64,000 nt of DNA from Alteromonas confluentis (GCF_001757105.1 NZ_MDHN01000037.1:1-64000); one strand, 5' to 3'; shown: positions 26,249 through 36,260, counted from the first letter of the stretch. The notes: generated by a model not told the origin, from the letters alone. A program made the numbers and translations.

Positions 26249-28165
26249 TTACTCAATGTTAATTTTGAATGGGGGAGCCGGTAAGCCAGAAGCATCAGTC
26301 AGGGTTGCTTCTGGATTGTTGCCCCATCCATAGCGCACCATATTTGGTTCGGTGTTAGCAAACCCGCTTAGTACTACCTGGTTATTGCCTTTTAAATGGG
26401 CAACTGCCCAAGAAAATGCCCCTTCTTTCGTTCCTACTGCAAAGCTTCTGTTGGATGCTCCATTAAATCGCAAGGGAAGTGCTGCATCGCTAAATGTCAG
26501 TATAAGCTCATCATCCTCAAGCTTAGCGCTAGTAACAACTGGCCCTTGATAGTCAATTTTCTCTCCGTACGCTAACGCCCTTGCCGCTAATGATGCCCGG
26601 AAGCCAACCGCTTTTTTGTTCACTGGATGTATATCGTTCCACTCACCCACATCAATACTTATTACCGTAGCGACATCAGGGACAGTCTGTGACACTTCCC
26701 ACTGCTGAGCCCTGAGGCTAGCCCAAGCCGTATCAGAGGGAATATCTGAGCGCTCCATGAAATTGGTCAATTGAATTGTTATGAAAGGAAATGATTGGCC
26801 CCAACGTTGTCTCCAATCTTCAATCATTGTGCTGAGTTTACTGTTGTATAGCGCTGGCGACTTGGTGTTTGACTCTCCCTGATACCAGAGCGCTCCAGTT
26901 AATGGGAAGCGCAGTGCTGGTGCAATCATCGCATGATAAAGCCCGGTAGGCTTCCAGCGAATAAATGTTTGTGGCATTAAGGGAGGTAGGGTGGCAGCGG
27001 CTTGATATTTCCATTTTCCGTCGAGTGAGATTTTTGTATCTCCAACGGTCATAAAATAGGGTTTGTCTGCAACAAATTGGGTATCAGCCCCTACAGAAGT
27101 CACACGTACTGCGATAAGGTTTTTTCCTTTTTGAAAAAGAGAAGGATCTGCCTCATATCGTCTGGGCGGATACTGATAAGTCGTTTCGCCGATGAAAGTG
27201 CCGTTAATATACACAGCATCAGCATCTACAATTCTTCCCAAACGGATTACAACGGGAGCATCGGGCTTTTTGTTTAATTCAAATTCACGACGAACCCACC
27301 ATACCCCCGCGAAATTCGAATCTTCATTCGTACCTGGAAGGTAAGCAGGAAGGTTAACTGACTCCCAATCACGGTCATCATAGTTCCCGGCTTTCCAATT
27401 TTCCTTAAACCCCAGGTCCATTGCATCCCGCATGGTGTACCAGACCTGCTGGCGCTGCGCATCTGAGTTTTTTATTGCAGCAACATAGCTGTCGTCTTTG
27501 AATGGTTGCGTCTCGTTCAGGGCTTCGGGAAAACCGGAAAGCGCATCTGGACTCATCCAGGATTCTATAGGTGATCCTCCAAGAGAAGCATTAATAAGAC
27601 CAATCGGTATACCTAACTCTTCGTTTAAATTCTTCGCGAAATAATATCCAACTGCCGACAATTGGCGTATGTTGGCTGATGTAGCAGTAAGCCATTTACC
27701 TTCTGTATAGTCCTCTCGAGGTCCATCGAAGTCGTAGGTATCTGGTACTGTAAACTCACGAATTAGGGGAAAATCTGCGTTGGAAATATCTTCGGGAAAA
27801 GCTTCTTCAACACGACTCATTGTGAGTTCCATATTGGATTGGCCAGCAAGCAGCCACACATCTCCAAAGTACAAATCCTGCACTGACGTACTGTTGCCAC
27901 CACCTTCAATTCGTAATGTGTGAGGCCCACCTGCGGATGTCGCGGGGAGTATATATTGCCACCGCTTTGCAGTAACCGTCGTTGAACCAAGCAAAATGTC
28001 ATCGAGATATACATCAACTGATTTTTCTTCAGATGCATAGCCCTGAAGGGGAATAGATTGATTTCGTTGGACTACCGCTCCGTTGCTGAACAATTTGTGC
28101 AGTGAAATATCAGCAAAGGCGGGCATCGCAATGAAAACAGCAAGGCAGCATAATCGAACAGACAT
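26249..28165 (-). CDS. Secreted sialate O-acetylesterase-like carbohydrate esterase
   Basis: A 638-residue GDS/SGNH esterase of the SASA family, with a signal peptide (MSVRLCCLAVFIAMPAFA). Ser110 in LLAGQSNMEL is the nucleophile, WYQGESN is the oxyanion block and DVGEWNDIHPVNK holds the Asp-x-x-His pair. Residues about 255-380 form an inserted beta-sandwich like the GH2 sugar-binding domain (VWWVRREFEL, DADAVYINGTFIGET). The family removes acetyl groups from sugars. In this xylan context an acetylxylan or acetyl-xylooligosaccharide esterase is more likely than sialate chemistry, since no sialic acid gene is nearby. It is divergent from GH115. Confidence 0.87.
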   Translation of the reverse strand: MSVRLCCLAVFIAMPAFADISLHKLFSNGAVVQRNQSIPLQGYASEEKSVDVYLDDILLGSTTVTAKRWQYILPATSAGGPHTLRIEGGGNSTSVQDLYFGDVWLLAGQSNMELTMSRVEEAFPEDISNADFPLIREFTVPDTYDFDGPREDYTEGKWLTATSANIRQLSAVGYYFAKNLNEELGIPIGLINASLGGSPIESWMSPDALSGFPEALNETQPFKDDSYVAAIKNSDAQRQQVWYTMRDAMDLGFKENWKAGNYDDRDWESVNLPAYLPGTNEDSNFAGVWWVRREFELNKKPDAPVVIRLGRIVDADAVYINGTFIGETTYQYPPRRYEADPSLFQKGKNLIAVRVTSVGADTQFVADKPYFMTVGDTKISLDGKWKYQAAATLPPLMPQTFIRWKPTGLYHAMIAPALRFPLTGALWYQGESNTKSPALYNSKLSTMIEDWRQRWGQSFPFITIQLTNFMERSDIPSDTAWASLRAQQWEVSQTVPDVATVISIDVGEWNDIHPVNKKAVGFRASLAARALAYGEKIDYQGPVVTSAKLEDDELILTFSDAALPLRFNGASNRSFAVGTKEGAFSWAVAHLKGNNQVVLSGFANTEPNMVRYGWGNNPEATLTDASGLPAPPFKINIE

Positions 28166-28390
28166 AAGGCAACTCTCGTTTTAGTAGATATTATTCATTT
28201 TGACGTTGCCCCAATCCCTGTTGTCGTGCAATTACTTCATTTATTGTTCCTATTGATATTTTTTAAGCGCTCGTTGGTCCTAGCAAAAAAAGTAACAGCT
28301 TCGATGCAATACATAACGAATGCAATTTGCAGTGGCATGGTTGCTCAGGTCATGCTGCCTTTCGGAAATAATTAAAGGGATTGATTGTTT

Positions 28391-31207
28391 ATGAAGTTCG
28401 CAATTGCAGCTTTATTACTTTGTATTGCAGCGCAAGCGCATGCCTATCTAAATGTAGATAAAGCTGAAGATGCTTTTCCTCTTGTGGATAACGAGGGTAA
28501 AGCGGCCATATTGTTAATAGATGACGATTCACCACCGGGCCTGCAATGGATAGCAGACACAGTGAGTCGCGATATTGAAAAAGTGAGTGGCGTGCGTCCG
28601 CGTATTTCCAATCACCTCACTACAGAAAAAAGCCCTATAATTATTGCGGGAATTGTGGGCGAAAGCCGTCATGTTGGTGCGTTGGCATCTCGCCTAAAGT
28701 TGGATCTCACTACAACAGCTTCATCCTGGGATGGGTATCATATTGAGAGTTTGAATGATGGTGGTAGACCCGTTTGGTTGATTGCAGGAAATAATCTGCG
28801 AGGCGTCGAATATGGTCTTTTAGACCTGAGTGAAAAAATTGGCGTTTCTCCCTGGTATTGGTGGGCAGACATTCCTGTCTTACCCCAAGCTTCACTCTAT
28901 TTAAACGGTGATACTCGTATCGAGGACGCGCCTAAAGTTCAATACCGCGGCATATTTCTTAACGATGAAGCACCGGCGCTTACTAAATGGGCAAAGAAAA
29001 AGTTTGGTGGCTTTAATGCAAAATTCTACAAACACATATTTGATTTACTGCTAAGACTGAAAGGTAACTTCCTCTGGCCAGCAATGTGGGACAGCGCATT
29101 TGCAGATGATGATAAACAAAATGCAGAACTAGCGGCGATGCTTGGCATTGTGATGAGTACTTCGCATCACGAACCCATGATGCGAGCCGATGTAGAGTGG
29201 AATCGATATGGGAAAGGGCCTTGGGATTATGCAAAAAATCCGCAGAATATTTATATGTTCTGGGAGGAAGGTGCAAAAAGGTATCGAGACAAACCTGCTG
29301 TATTTACTCTGGGCATGAGGGGGCAGGCTGACACCCCCATGAGCGAAAATCAAAATATCGCTTTATTGGAACAAATTGTTGCTGATCAGCGGAATATTCT
29401 CACCTCAAATTTCCCCAATACACGAATAGAAGATATCCCACAGGTTTGGACTTTATATAAAGAAGTTCAAAGTTACTATGAGAATGGCATGCGAGTGCCA
29501 GACGATGTTACTTTATTATGGTCTGATGATAATTTTGGAAATATTCGCAGACTGCCTACTGATGAAGAAGCCAAGCGTGTTGGTGGAGCCGGCGTCTATT
29601 ATCATTTTGATTACGTTGGTGGCCCGCGTTCCTATCGATGGATTAATACGGTGCCACTTGGCAAAATCTATGAGCAAATGTCGCTGGCTTACCGCAAAAA
29701 AGCGAGGAAAATATGGATTGCTAATGTTGGGGATCTTAAGCCTATGGAGCTTCCCATCGACTTCTTTCTCAAGATGGCTTGGGATCCGGAATCGTTTGAT
29801 GGTCGTTCAGCAGATAAGTTTCTAGCGCAATGGTCATCGCGAATGTTCCCTGGCTCTGATAGTGAAAGTATTACCGACATTATTAAAACCACGTTGCTTG
29901 TAAACGGTCAACGAAAACCAGAGGCACTAGATAGCGAGACATACAGCATTATCAATTACGATGAGGCTTTACGATATTCTTCGCTATTAGCTACCCGCGT
30001 TAAGCAGGCCGACGACGTTAAGGCGGTGCTAAACCCTAACTTGCATGACGCTTTCTTCCAACTTGTTGAACATCCTCTCCGAGCAACTCAAGCTGTGTTC
30101 GAGCTTAATCATCAGCTTGCGCTTAACAATCTTTTTGGCGCACAGCGAAGAGCAGAGATAAACGGTACGGCACAATCAATCCGAGAATGGTTTGCTAGGG
30201 ATGGCGAACTAACCAATATATATCATGAAATGAATAACGGGCGATGGGACGGCATGATGTTGCAACCTCATATTGGTTACGTGCATTGGCGGAATCCGCC
30301 AGCCAATCTGCCTCCTGCTGTTAGTACGAAAGCGCTCGTAGAGGTTGCTGACATGGGGGTTGCTGTTGAAGGAAGCCTGGACTGGTGGCCAGCAATTGAG
30401 TTTCGGCACGAGAAATTGGAATTACCGCCTTTTACACGTTTTGGAAAAAAGAGTCGTAGTGTTTTCATCTACAACAGACAGGCCTCGGCATTTCCTTTTA
30501 GCGTAACCTCAAAAGATAGTTGGATTGTGGTGTCTCAAGAAAAAGGTGTTGTAAACGAGTCTATTGAATTGAAGGTGACCATTGACTGGTCAGCTGTCCC
30601 TGAACGTAAAGCCGTGAGCGGTAGTTTCACGGTCGTTGGTACTGGCTGGGGAGGTGCTGTAATAAATGTGTTTGCAGAAAATGAGGGGCGCGATGGGTTC
30701 GGCTTCATGGAAGGTGATGGCGTGTTGTCAATTGAAGCTGCTAACTCTCATGTGGCTATTGAAGAAGGGTGGGAAACGCTTGTACAGCATGGCAGAACAG
30801 GCAAAGCTATTCGTTATCTCCCGCAACACAGAAACAACGGTAGTAAAGTAACTTATCCCGTGCATTTTGCTCACAAAGGTGACTTTCCAGTATACATTGA
30901 GGTGTCTCCCACCCAGAAGTTTAATCCGGAAAGTAACTTGTTATTCGGTCTGAGCCTAGATGATTTTGAGCCAGTTTGGCTGAGTGCGCTTGGCGAGGAC
31001 TACCTAAGAAGTTGGGAAAACGATGTTCTGAATAATGTAAGAGTCATCAAAACAACCATCCATGTTCCTGAGTCGGGGCAACATCTTCTAACCTTATGGG
31101 GTAAAGATGAGGGGGTTGTAGTACAGAAAATAATCGTAGATACAGGAGGTTTAAAACCCTCTTTCCTAGGTCCTCCTCAAAGTCAGTTCAAGCAGAAAGA
31201 AAAATAA
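28391..31207 (+). CDS. Secreted GH115 xylan alpha-1,2-glucuronidase
   Basis: GH115 enzymes remove (4-O-methyl-)glucuronic acid side groups from the inside of xylan chains. The protein is 938 residues from the ATG at 28391 (signal MKFAIAALLLCIAAQAHA); a TTG two codons earlier is possible, and AAAGGGA lies just upstream. Features of the family: an N-terminal domain with LRGVEYGLLDLSEKIGVSPW, the catalytic barrel with YRGIFLNDEAPALTKWA, LRLKGNFLWPAMWDSAF, STSHHEPMMRADVEW and LLWSDDNFGNIRRLP, a helical region, and a C-terminal beta-rich domain (about 690-940). It is divergent from the esterase gene. GH43 follows 125 bases on, probably in the same transcription group. Confidence 0.92.
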   Translation: MKFAIAALLLCIAAQAHAYLNVDKAEDAFPLVDNEGKAAILLIDDDSPPGLQWIADTVSRDIEKVSGVRPRISNHLTTEKSPIIIAGIVGESRHVGALASRLKLDLTTTASSWDGYHIESLNDGGRPVWLIAGNNLRGVEYGLLDLSEKIGVSPWYWWADIPVLPQASLYLNGDTRIEDAPKVQYRGIFLNDEAPALTKWAKKKFGGFNAKFYKHIFDLLLRLKGNFLWPAMWDSAFADDDKQNAELAAMLGIVMSTSHHEPMMRADVEWNRYGKGPWDYAKNPQNIYMFWEEGAKRYRDKPAVFTLGMRGQADTPMSENQNIALLEQIVADQRNILTSNFPNTRIEDIPQVWTLYKEVQSYYENGMRVPDDVTLLWSDDNFGNIRRLPTDEEAKRVGGAGVYYHFDYVGGPRSYRWINTVPLGKIYEQMSLAYRKKARKIWIANVGDLKPMELPIDFFLKMAWDPESFDGRSADKFLAQWSSRMFPGSDSESITDIIKTTLLVNGQRKPEALDSETYSIINYDEALRYSSLLATRVKQADDVKAVLNPNLHDAFFQLVEHPLRATQAVFELNHQLALNNLFGAQRRAEINGTAQSIREWFARDGELTNIYHEMNNGRWDGMMLQPHIGYVHWRNPPANLPPAVSTKALVEVADMGVAVEGSLDWWPAIEFRHEKLELPPFTRFGKKSRSVFIYNRQASAFPFSVTSKDSWIVVSQEKGVVNESIELKVTIDWSAVPERKAVSGSFTVVGTGWGGAVINVFAENEGRDGFGFMEGDGVLSIEAANSHVAIEEGWETLVQHGRTGKAIRYLPQHRNNGSKVTYPVHFAHKGDFPVYIEVSPTQKFNPESNLLFGLSLDDFEPVWLSALGEDYLRSWENDVLNNVRVIKTTIHVPESGQHLLTLWGKDEGVVVQKIIVDTGGLKPSFLGPPQSQFKQKEK

Positions 31208-31332
31208 AGTGATGTAAATTTTATGTTATTGCATTTTGCGATAGTGTTATTTTTTAATCGAGGCCTCGTCCATTGCTGTCTAAGATTTCTCCCTGCATTA
31301 TCTCCATGGAATAAATCAATCAGGAGAAAGTT

Positions 31333-32415
31333 ATGGCCTATTTAAAGAGCAAGCAGACGCTCATGTGCCTTGCTGCTGCCAGTCTGACAGTAGTTGGTTG
31401 TCAACAATCTACAGGTACTTCTGTCGAAGACAAAGTAACTATAATTTCGGGAAAGTCTGAACCGTTAGTCACTGATATTTACACAGCAGATCCTTCGGCC
31501 CATGTCTTTGACGGAAAATTATATGTTTATCCGAGTCACGACGTTGAAGCCGGGATTCCTGAAAATGATAACGGTGACCATTTTGACATGCGTGACTACC
31601 ATGTTTTATCCATGGATATTGTGGGAGATGCCGTAACGCTTCATGACGTGGCTTTATCGGTTAAAGATATACCTTGGGCAGGACGTCAACTGTGGGCGCC
31701 GGATGCAGCCAAAAAAGGTGATACTTATTATCTGTATTTTCCGTTGAAAGACAAAGAAGACGTTTTCCGAATTGGTGTTGCAACAAGCGCTTCGCCAACG
31801 GGACCATTTACACCAGAAGACAAGCCTATTGAAGGAAGTTTTAGTATCGATCCTGCGGTCTTCGAAGATGATGATGGCCAATACTATATGTATGTAGGAG
31901 GCATTTGGGGAGGGCAGCTACAGCGCTATCAGCACGGTGAATATAATCCGGAAGATGTATTTCCCGGTGATAATGAGCCTGAAGTTGCACCTCGCGTAGC
32001 GAAAATGTCTGATGATATGAAGTCTTTCGCCGAGCCGGTTAAATCTATAGAAATCCTTGATGAAAGTGGGAATGTACTGTTAGCTGGAGACAATGAGCGA
32101 CGCTTTTTTGAAGCTGCATGGGTTCATAAGTACGACGGTAAATACTATTTTTCCTATTCTACTGGTGACACACATAAAATTGTTTACGCCACTGGAGATA
32201 ATCCTTACGGGCCGTTTACATACCAGGGGGTCGTGCTCAAACCGGTTGTTGGCTGGACAAATCATCACTCGATTGTTGAGTATGAAGGTAAGTGGTACCT
32301 CTTCTATCATGACAGTTCGCTTTCAGGTGGTAAGACGCATCTTCGGAGTGTGAAAGTAACTGAATTAAAATATCGTGACGATGGTTCTATCATACCCATC
32401 GACCCTTACCTCTAA
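31333..32415 (+). CDS. GH43 lipoprotein (beta-xylosidase/alpha-arabinofuranosidase)
   Basis: A five-bladed propeller glycosidase of 360 residues. The lipobox VVGC at Cys23 predicts a lipoprotein, probably outer-membrane anchored. Catalytic triad candidates: Asp53 (TADPSAHVF) as base, Asp173 (SIDPAVFEDDDG) as pKa modulator and Glu260 (FFEAAWVHK) as acid. It lacks the C-terminal beta-sandwich of large GH43 xylosidases. In this neighbourhood it probably cleaves xylose or arabinose from xylo-oligosaccharides; which one cannot be told by eye. AGGAG precedes the ATG. A terminator follows at 32424. Confidence 0.9.
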   Translation: MAYLKSKQTLMCLAAASLTVVGCQQSTGTSVEDKVTIISGKSEPLVTDIYTADPSAHVFDGKLYVYPSHDVEAGIPENDNGDHFDMRDYHVLSMDIVGDAVTLHDVALSVKDIPWAGRQLWAPDAAKKGDTYYLYFPLKDKEDVFRIGVATSASPTGPFTPEDKPIEGSFSIDPAVFEDDDGQYYMYVGGIWGGQLQRYQHGEYNPEDVFPGDNEPEVAPRVAKMSDDMKSFAEPVKSIEILDESGNVLLAGDNERRFFEAAWVHKYDGKYYFSYSTGDTHKIVYATGDNPYGPFTYQGVVLKPVVGWTNHHSIVEYEGKWYLFYHDSSLSGGKTHLRSVKVTELKYRDDGSIIPIDPYL

Positions 32416-32423
32416 CTAAGCAA

Positions 32424-32453
32424 AAAGCCGGATACATGATCCGGCTTTATTAT
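32424..32453 (+). terminator. Intrinsic terminator after GH43
   Basis: AAAGCCGGAT (32424-32433) pairs with ATCCGGCTTT (32439-32448), a perfect 10-bp stem with a 5-base loop, followed by an AT-rich tract. It ends the GH115-GH43 group. Confidence 0.8.
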
Positions 32454-32538
32454 ATTTCGTTCCGAAAATTAACTTTTCATTTATGATTAAATGCTACTTA
32501 TTTAACAGTTAGGGGGAATCATTTAAGCTGGTTGTATT

Positions 32539-32550
32539 CTTGTATGCAAG
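32539..32550 (+). promoter_or_regulatory. Putative GntR (UxuR-like) operator before GH2
   Basis: CTTGTATGCAAG is a palindrome with one broken pair, differing by one base from the core of the perfect palindrome before the TonB receptor gene (36247-36260). It lies 20 bases before the GH2 start, suggesting that both are controlled by the GntR regulator encoded at 35294-35989. Confidence 0.55.
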
Positions 32551-32569
32551 TTGAAAGGATTTTCTTTTA

Positions 32570-35290
32570 ATGACTGGATTCAGTATTCGGATATTGTTCG
32601 TGATTTTAAGCTTTGCAGGTATCGCGCAGGGAAATGCGGCTGAACGGGAGAGAGTATCGTTTAATGAAGGTTGGCGCTTCTTCAAATATGAGTCTGCAGA
32701 TAAAGCTGATTCATTAATTTACGATGTGCGTCCAGAAATCAGGGAATTTGACGATTCGATCAATGCTGATGCAAAGCCAACCGAAGCTGAAACCGTATCG
32801 CGTCATCAAGAAGTGCTTAAACCTTGGATCCTACCCACCGGAAATTCCTTTATTGCTAATCCGTCCCAAAAGGCTACGAGGCCGCCGGGGAACCCGGGAA
32901 GTGAGTTTGCTTTTGTGCAGTCAGAATTCGATGATTCAAATTGGCAGAATGTGAATTTGCCTCACGACTGGGCAATTAGCGGCCCTTTTTTCACCTCAGA
33001 AGACCCCGAAGTGGGAGGAGGGATGGGACGGCTCCCTAGTCCCGGCGTGGCGTGGTACCGAAAGGGGTTTAACCTTGCTGCTTCGGATGCTGGGAAGCAG
33101 ATATTTCTAGATATTGATGGTGCGATGTCCTATTCGATGGTTTGGCTAAATGGCCACCTAGTTGGTGGTTGGCCTTATGGTTACACCTCCTATCGCTTAG
33201 ATCTAACTCCTTATGTTAAAAGGGATGGGCTAAATCAACTTGCCATTCGCCTGGACAACCCACCAAATTCTTCTCGTTGGTACCCTGGAGGCGGGATCTA
33301 CAGAAATGTGTGGTTAGTTAAAACCCAATCTGTTCATGTTGCGCATTGGGGAACGGAAGTCAGCACCTCAGAAGTTACTGAGAAGCGCGCGCGGGTTAAC
33401 TTGAAAGTGCAAATTGACAACGGCTCGGAAGCAGAGCAGAAAGCGAAAATAATCAGCAAAATTTATGAGCTCGGTGATGATGGTAAACCAAAGCAAAAAA
33501 GTGTTGGGACTTTTCGCCCTTCATCCGTTCAGATAAATGCAGGTCAGCAGGCAAACGTTGTATCTGAACTGACGTTATCAAACCCTAAACTGTGGGGGCC
33601 AAAACCCACGCAAACTCCTCACCGATACGTGATTGTTACGCAGATAGAGGTAAACGGTCAGCAAACCGATCGTGTGGAAACAATATTCGGAGTTCGAAGT
33701 CTACAGTTTGATGCAGATAATGGGGTACTGGTAAATGGCGAGAAAATACGCTTACAGGGTGTAAATCAGCATCATGATCTCGGGGCTTTGGGGGCGGCAT
33801 TTAATGTTAGAGCGGCAGAGCGCCAGCTACAACTGCTTCAGGATATGGGGGTTAACGCGATTCGTCTGGCGCATAATCCGCCGGCCCCTGAATTACTAGA
33901 CCTCACTGACAAGATGGGACTGCTAGTCCTAAACGAATCTTTTGACAGCTGGTTTAAAAAGAAAACGCCTCTGGATTTCCATCTCATTTTTGAAGACTGG
34001 CATGAGCAAGACTTGCGTGCACTGGTGCGACGAGACCGAAATCACCCTTCGGTAATCATGTGGTATATCGGGAATGAGGTTGGCGAGCAGTATAGCGGCG
34101 ACGAAGGTGCCGCCGTTGCTAGCGCTCTGAGGGAGATTGTTCGGGAAGAAGATCCGTTGCGTCCAGTTACCGCCTCAATGAATTGGGCGAAAGCTGACTT
34201 TCCTTTTACTGCGGAAATGGACGTGATTAGTCTCAACTACCAGGGAGAAGGTATTCGTCAGCTTCCTGAATTTGAAGGAACAGACCGCATTCGTACGCCA
34301 CCGTCGTACCCTGATTTTCACAAAACGCACCCTGACAAGATGATATTGTCCAGTGAAACCGCTTCCGCATTTAGTTCTAGAGGCATCTATTTATTTCCAG
34401 TCACACAGGAAGAAAGCTCACCGGTGAGAGACGGACGGGGAGGCGATTCGAAAACGCACCAAGTCAGCGCTTATGAGCTATACGCGGTTGATTTCGGTTC
34501 CTCTGCAGACAAGGTGTTCCGTTATATGGACATGTATCCTTACGTAGCCGGGCAATTTGTTTGGAATGGTTGGGATTACCTTGGTGAGCCAACACCCTAC
34601 TACAGCTCTCGAAGTTCTTACTCTGGTATGATAGACCTTGCGGGCTTCCCAAAAGATAGATTCTACCTCTATCAGAGCCAATGGCGACCAGAACTTCCCA
34701 TGGTGCATATGCTGCCACATTGGACGTGGCCGGAACGTGAAGGTTTGATAACGCCTGTACATGTATTCACTTCTGGGGACGAAGTTGAGTTATTCCTCAA
34801 CGGTGAGTCACTGGAGCGAAAACCGATGAAGAAATTCGAATATCGGATACGGTTTGATGATGTGAAGTACCAACCCGGAGAATTGAAAGCAATAGCGTAT
34901 AAAAAGGGGAAGCTCTGGGCTGAAGATGTTGTCGTGACTGCCGGTAAACCTCAAGGTCTCAGTCTGAAGGCTGATAGAATTGAAATTGGTAACGACGGCA
35001 ACGATTTAGCATTTATCACCGTAGATGTTACCGACGCAGAACGTAGGTTAGTGCCAGGTGCGACCAACCATGTCAGCCTGTCTATTAGCGAAGGAGGGGA
35101 GATCGTTGCTACAGATAACGGTGACTCTACCGATTTTACGCCTTTCCCTTCACATAAAAGGAACGCATTTAGTGGTAAGCTGCTGGTTATCGTCAAACCG
35201 GTAAAAGGCTACACTGGCGATATGACCATTACTGCAAACAGCCCGGGTCTGAAAACGGGAAAAGCGGTGATTTCGGTAATAAGTAACTAG
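32570..35290 (+). CDS. Secreted GH2 glycosidase (beta-galactosidase-like)
   Basis: A 906-residue GH2 enzyme with a signal peptide (MTGFSIRILFVILSFAGIA, cut near GNAA). Order: sugar-binding jelly roll (about 25-235: VNLPHDWAISGPF, IDGAMSYSMVWLNGHLVGG), immunoglobulin-like domain (about 240-365), TIM barrel (about 370-680) with acid/base Glu503 (WYIGNEVGE) and likely nucleophile Glu596 (ILSSETASAF), then C-terminal Ig-like domains with FTSGDEVELFLNGESL. Beta-galactosidase is the commonest activity; GH2 also includes beta-glucuronidases, beta-mannosidases and alpha-arabinosidases. It probably removes a minor xylan decoration. Its promoter carries the GntR-like palindrome. Confidence 0.9.
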   Translation: MTGFSIRILFVILSFAGIAQGNAAERERVSFNEGWRFFKYESADKADSLIYDVRPEIREFDDSINADAKPTEAETVSRHQEVLKPWILPTGNSFIANPSQKATRPPGNPGSEFAFVQSEFDDSNWQNVNLPHDWAISGPFFTSEDPEVGGGMGRLPSPGVAWYRKGFNLAASDAGKQIFLDIDGAMSYSMVWLNGHLVGGWPYGYTSYRLDLTPYVKRDGLNQLAIRLDNPPNSSRWYPGGGIYRNVWLVKTQSVHVAHWGTEVSTSEVTEKRARVNLKVQIDNGSEAEQKAKIISKIYELGDDGKPKQKSVGTFRPSSVQINAGQQANVVSELTLSNPKLWGPKPTQTPHRYVIVTQIEVNGQQTDRVETIFGVRSLQFDADNGVLVNGEKIRLQGVNQHHDLGALGAAFNVRAAERQLQLLQDMGVNAIRLAHNPPAPELLDLTDKMGLLVLNESFDSWFKKKTPLDFHLIFEDWHEQDLRALVRRDRNHPSVIMWYIGNEVGEQYSGDEGAAVASALREIVREEDPLRPVTASMNWAKADFPFTAEMDVISLNYQGEGIRQLPEFEGTDRIRTPPSYPDFHKTHPDKMILSSETASAFSSRGIYLFPVTQEESSPVRDGRGGDSKTHQVSAYELYAVDFGSSADKVFRYMDMYPYVAGQFVWNGWDYLGEPTPYYSSRSSYSGMIDLAGFPKDRFYLYQSQWRPELPMVHMLPHWTWPEREGLITPVHVFTSGDEVELFLNGESLERKPMKKFEYRIRFDDVKYQPGELKAIAYKKGKLWAEDVVVTAGKPQGLSLKADRIEIGNDGNDLAFITVDVTDAERRLVPGATNHVSLSISEGGEIVATDNGDSTDFTPFPSHKRNAFSGKLLVIVKPVKGYTGDMTITANSPGLKTGKAVISVISN

Positions 35291-35293
35291 TGA

Positions 35294-35989
35294 CTAAAGT
35301 ATCTGCTCATCAGTGAAATAGTCAGGGTGACTTTCTTTGATATCATCCAAGATTTGTAAAATTAAGTGAAGGTGGCTGCTCATCGCATGGCGAGCAGCCT
35401 CCGGATCACGGGCTTTCACAGCATCCAAAATGGCACAGTGCTGAGCCAGCACGCTTTCAAATTGTCCGCCAAATTCTTTCAGTCCTAAGTTTCTTACACG
35501 ATCCATATGCGCCTTTTCATACTGAATGAGACTTGCGGCTCGTTCCTGGTTAACAAAATCAGCCAGCGTTTGGTGGAATTCATCATCTAACATTTGAAAA
35601 GCAAGTGCATCTGCTTGTTCAGCAGCAGTTTCTTGCTTTGCTATTAATTCTTCGCACTCACCTATCAGTTCATCAGTGGCAGATGCGGCACACTCTGTCA
35701 CTATAGCTACTTCGAGGGCCTCTCTAATGAAACGCGCCTCCAGAATCTTGCTAACACTAAGTTTAGTGACAAATGTACCGCGTTGTGGCCGTACTTCAGC
35801 AAATCCGAATGTAACCAGCCTGGCTATTGTTTCTCTCACTGGCGTTCTGCTAACGCCGAAAGCCTCAGCAAGTTTATTTTCTGAAATCATGCTACCTGGT
35901 GGGATAGACATATTTACGATCTGCTCACGGAGATGATTGAACAGTTGCTCTGAAGTTGACTGATTGTAGGAAAGTTGCAGTTCTGACAT
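35294..35989 (-). CDS. GntR-family regulator, FadR/UxuR subfamily
   Basis: A 231-residue GntR protein: N-terminal winged helix-turn-helix (about 12-75: LREQIVNMSIPPGSMISENK, LAEAFGVSRTPVRETIARL, RGTFVTKLS) and a C-terminal all-helical FCD ligand domain (about 90-215) with the metal-site pattern Asp and His in DDEFHQTLADFV, QHCAILDAVKARD and MSSHLHLIL. FCD domains bind organic and sugar acids. It faces the TonB receptor/GH67/TRAP/ManD operon, whose promoter has a UxuR-type palindrome, so glucuronate, fructuronate or an aldouronic acid is a likely inducer. It is convergent with GH2, 3 bases apart. Confidence 0.92.
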   Translation of the reverse strand: MSELQLSYNQSTSEQLFNHLREQIVNMSIPPGSMISENKLAEAFGVSRTPVRETIARLVTFGFAEVRPQRGTFVTKLSVSKILEARFIREALEVAIVTECAASATDELIGECEELIAKQETAAEQADALAFQMLDDEFHQTLADFVNQERAASLIQYEKAHMDRVRNLGLKEFGGQFESVLAQHCAILDAVKARDPEAARHAMSSHLHLILQILDDIKESHPDYFTDEQIL

Positions 35990-36227
35990 TACTTCTCTAT
36001 CTCGCGGTATTTCGCCTGCGGCCCGGGCATTTTCATAATTATTCTAACTAACCATGTCTATGAGTGACATAACCGCAATACCTTTTCCTCATAGACTATA
36101 CAGCAATTTACATTCTGACAGTTTGAATACTACCTACAACATTTAATTAACCTGAGTATCACATTACGTTTTTTAACAAAATGTATATTTAGTGTTAACT
36201 ATTGTGGTTAATCGTTGAACACAAGGT

Positions 36228-36260
36228 TATAGTAGTCCGGAATCTTACTTGTATACAAGT
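36228..36260 (+). promoter_or_regulatory. Promoter and GntR operator of the TonB receptor-GH67-TRAP-ManD operon
   Basis: The 353-base spacer 35990-36342 separates the GntR gene and the operon. ACTTGTATACAAGT (36247-36260) is a perfect 14-bp palindrome with the GTATAC centre of E. coli UxuR/ExuR sites. A TATAGT box (36228-36233) lies just upstream, so the palindrome would cover the start of transcription, fitting repression. The -35 element is unclear. The rest of the spacer is AT-rich with no gene. Confidence 0.6.
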
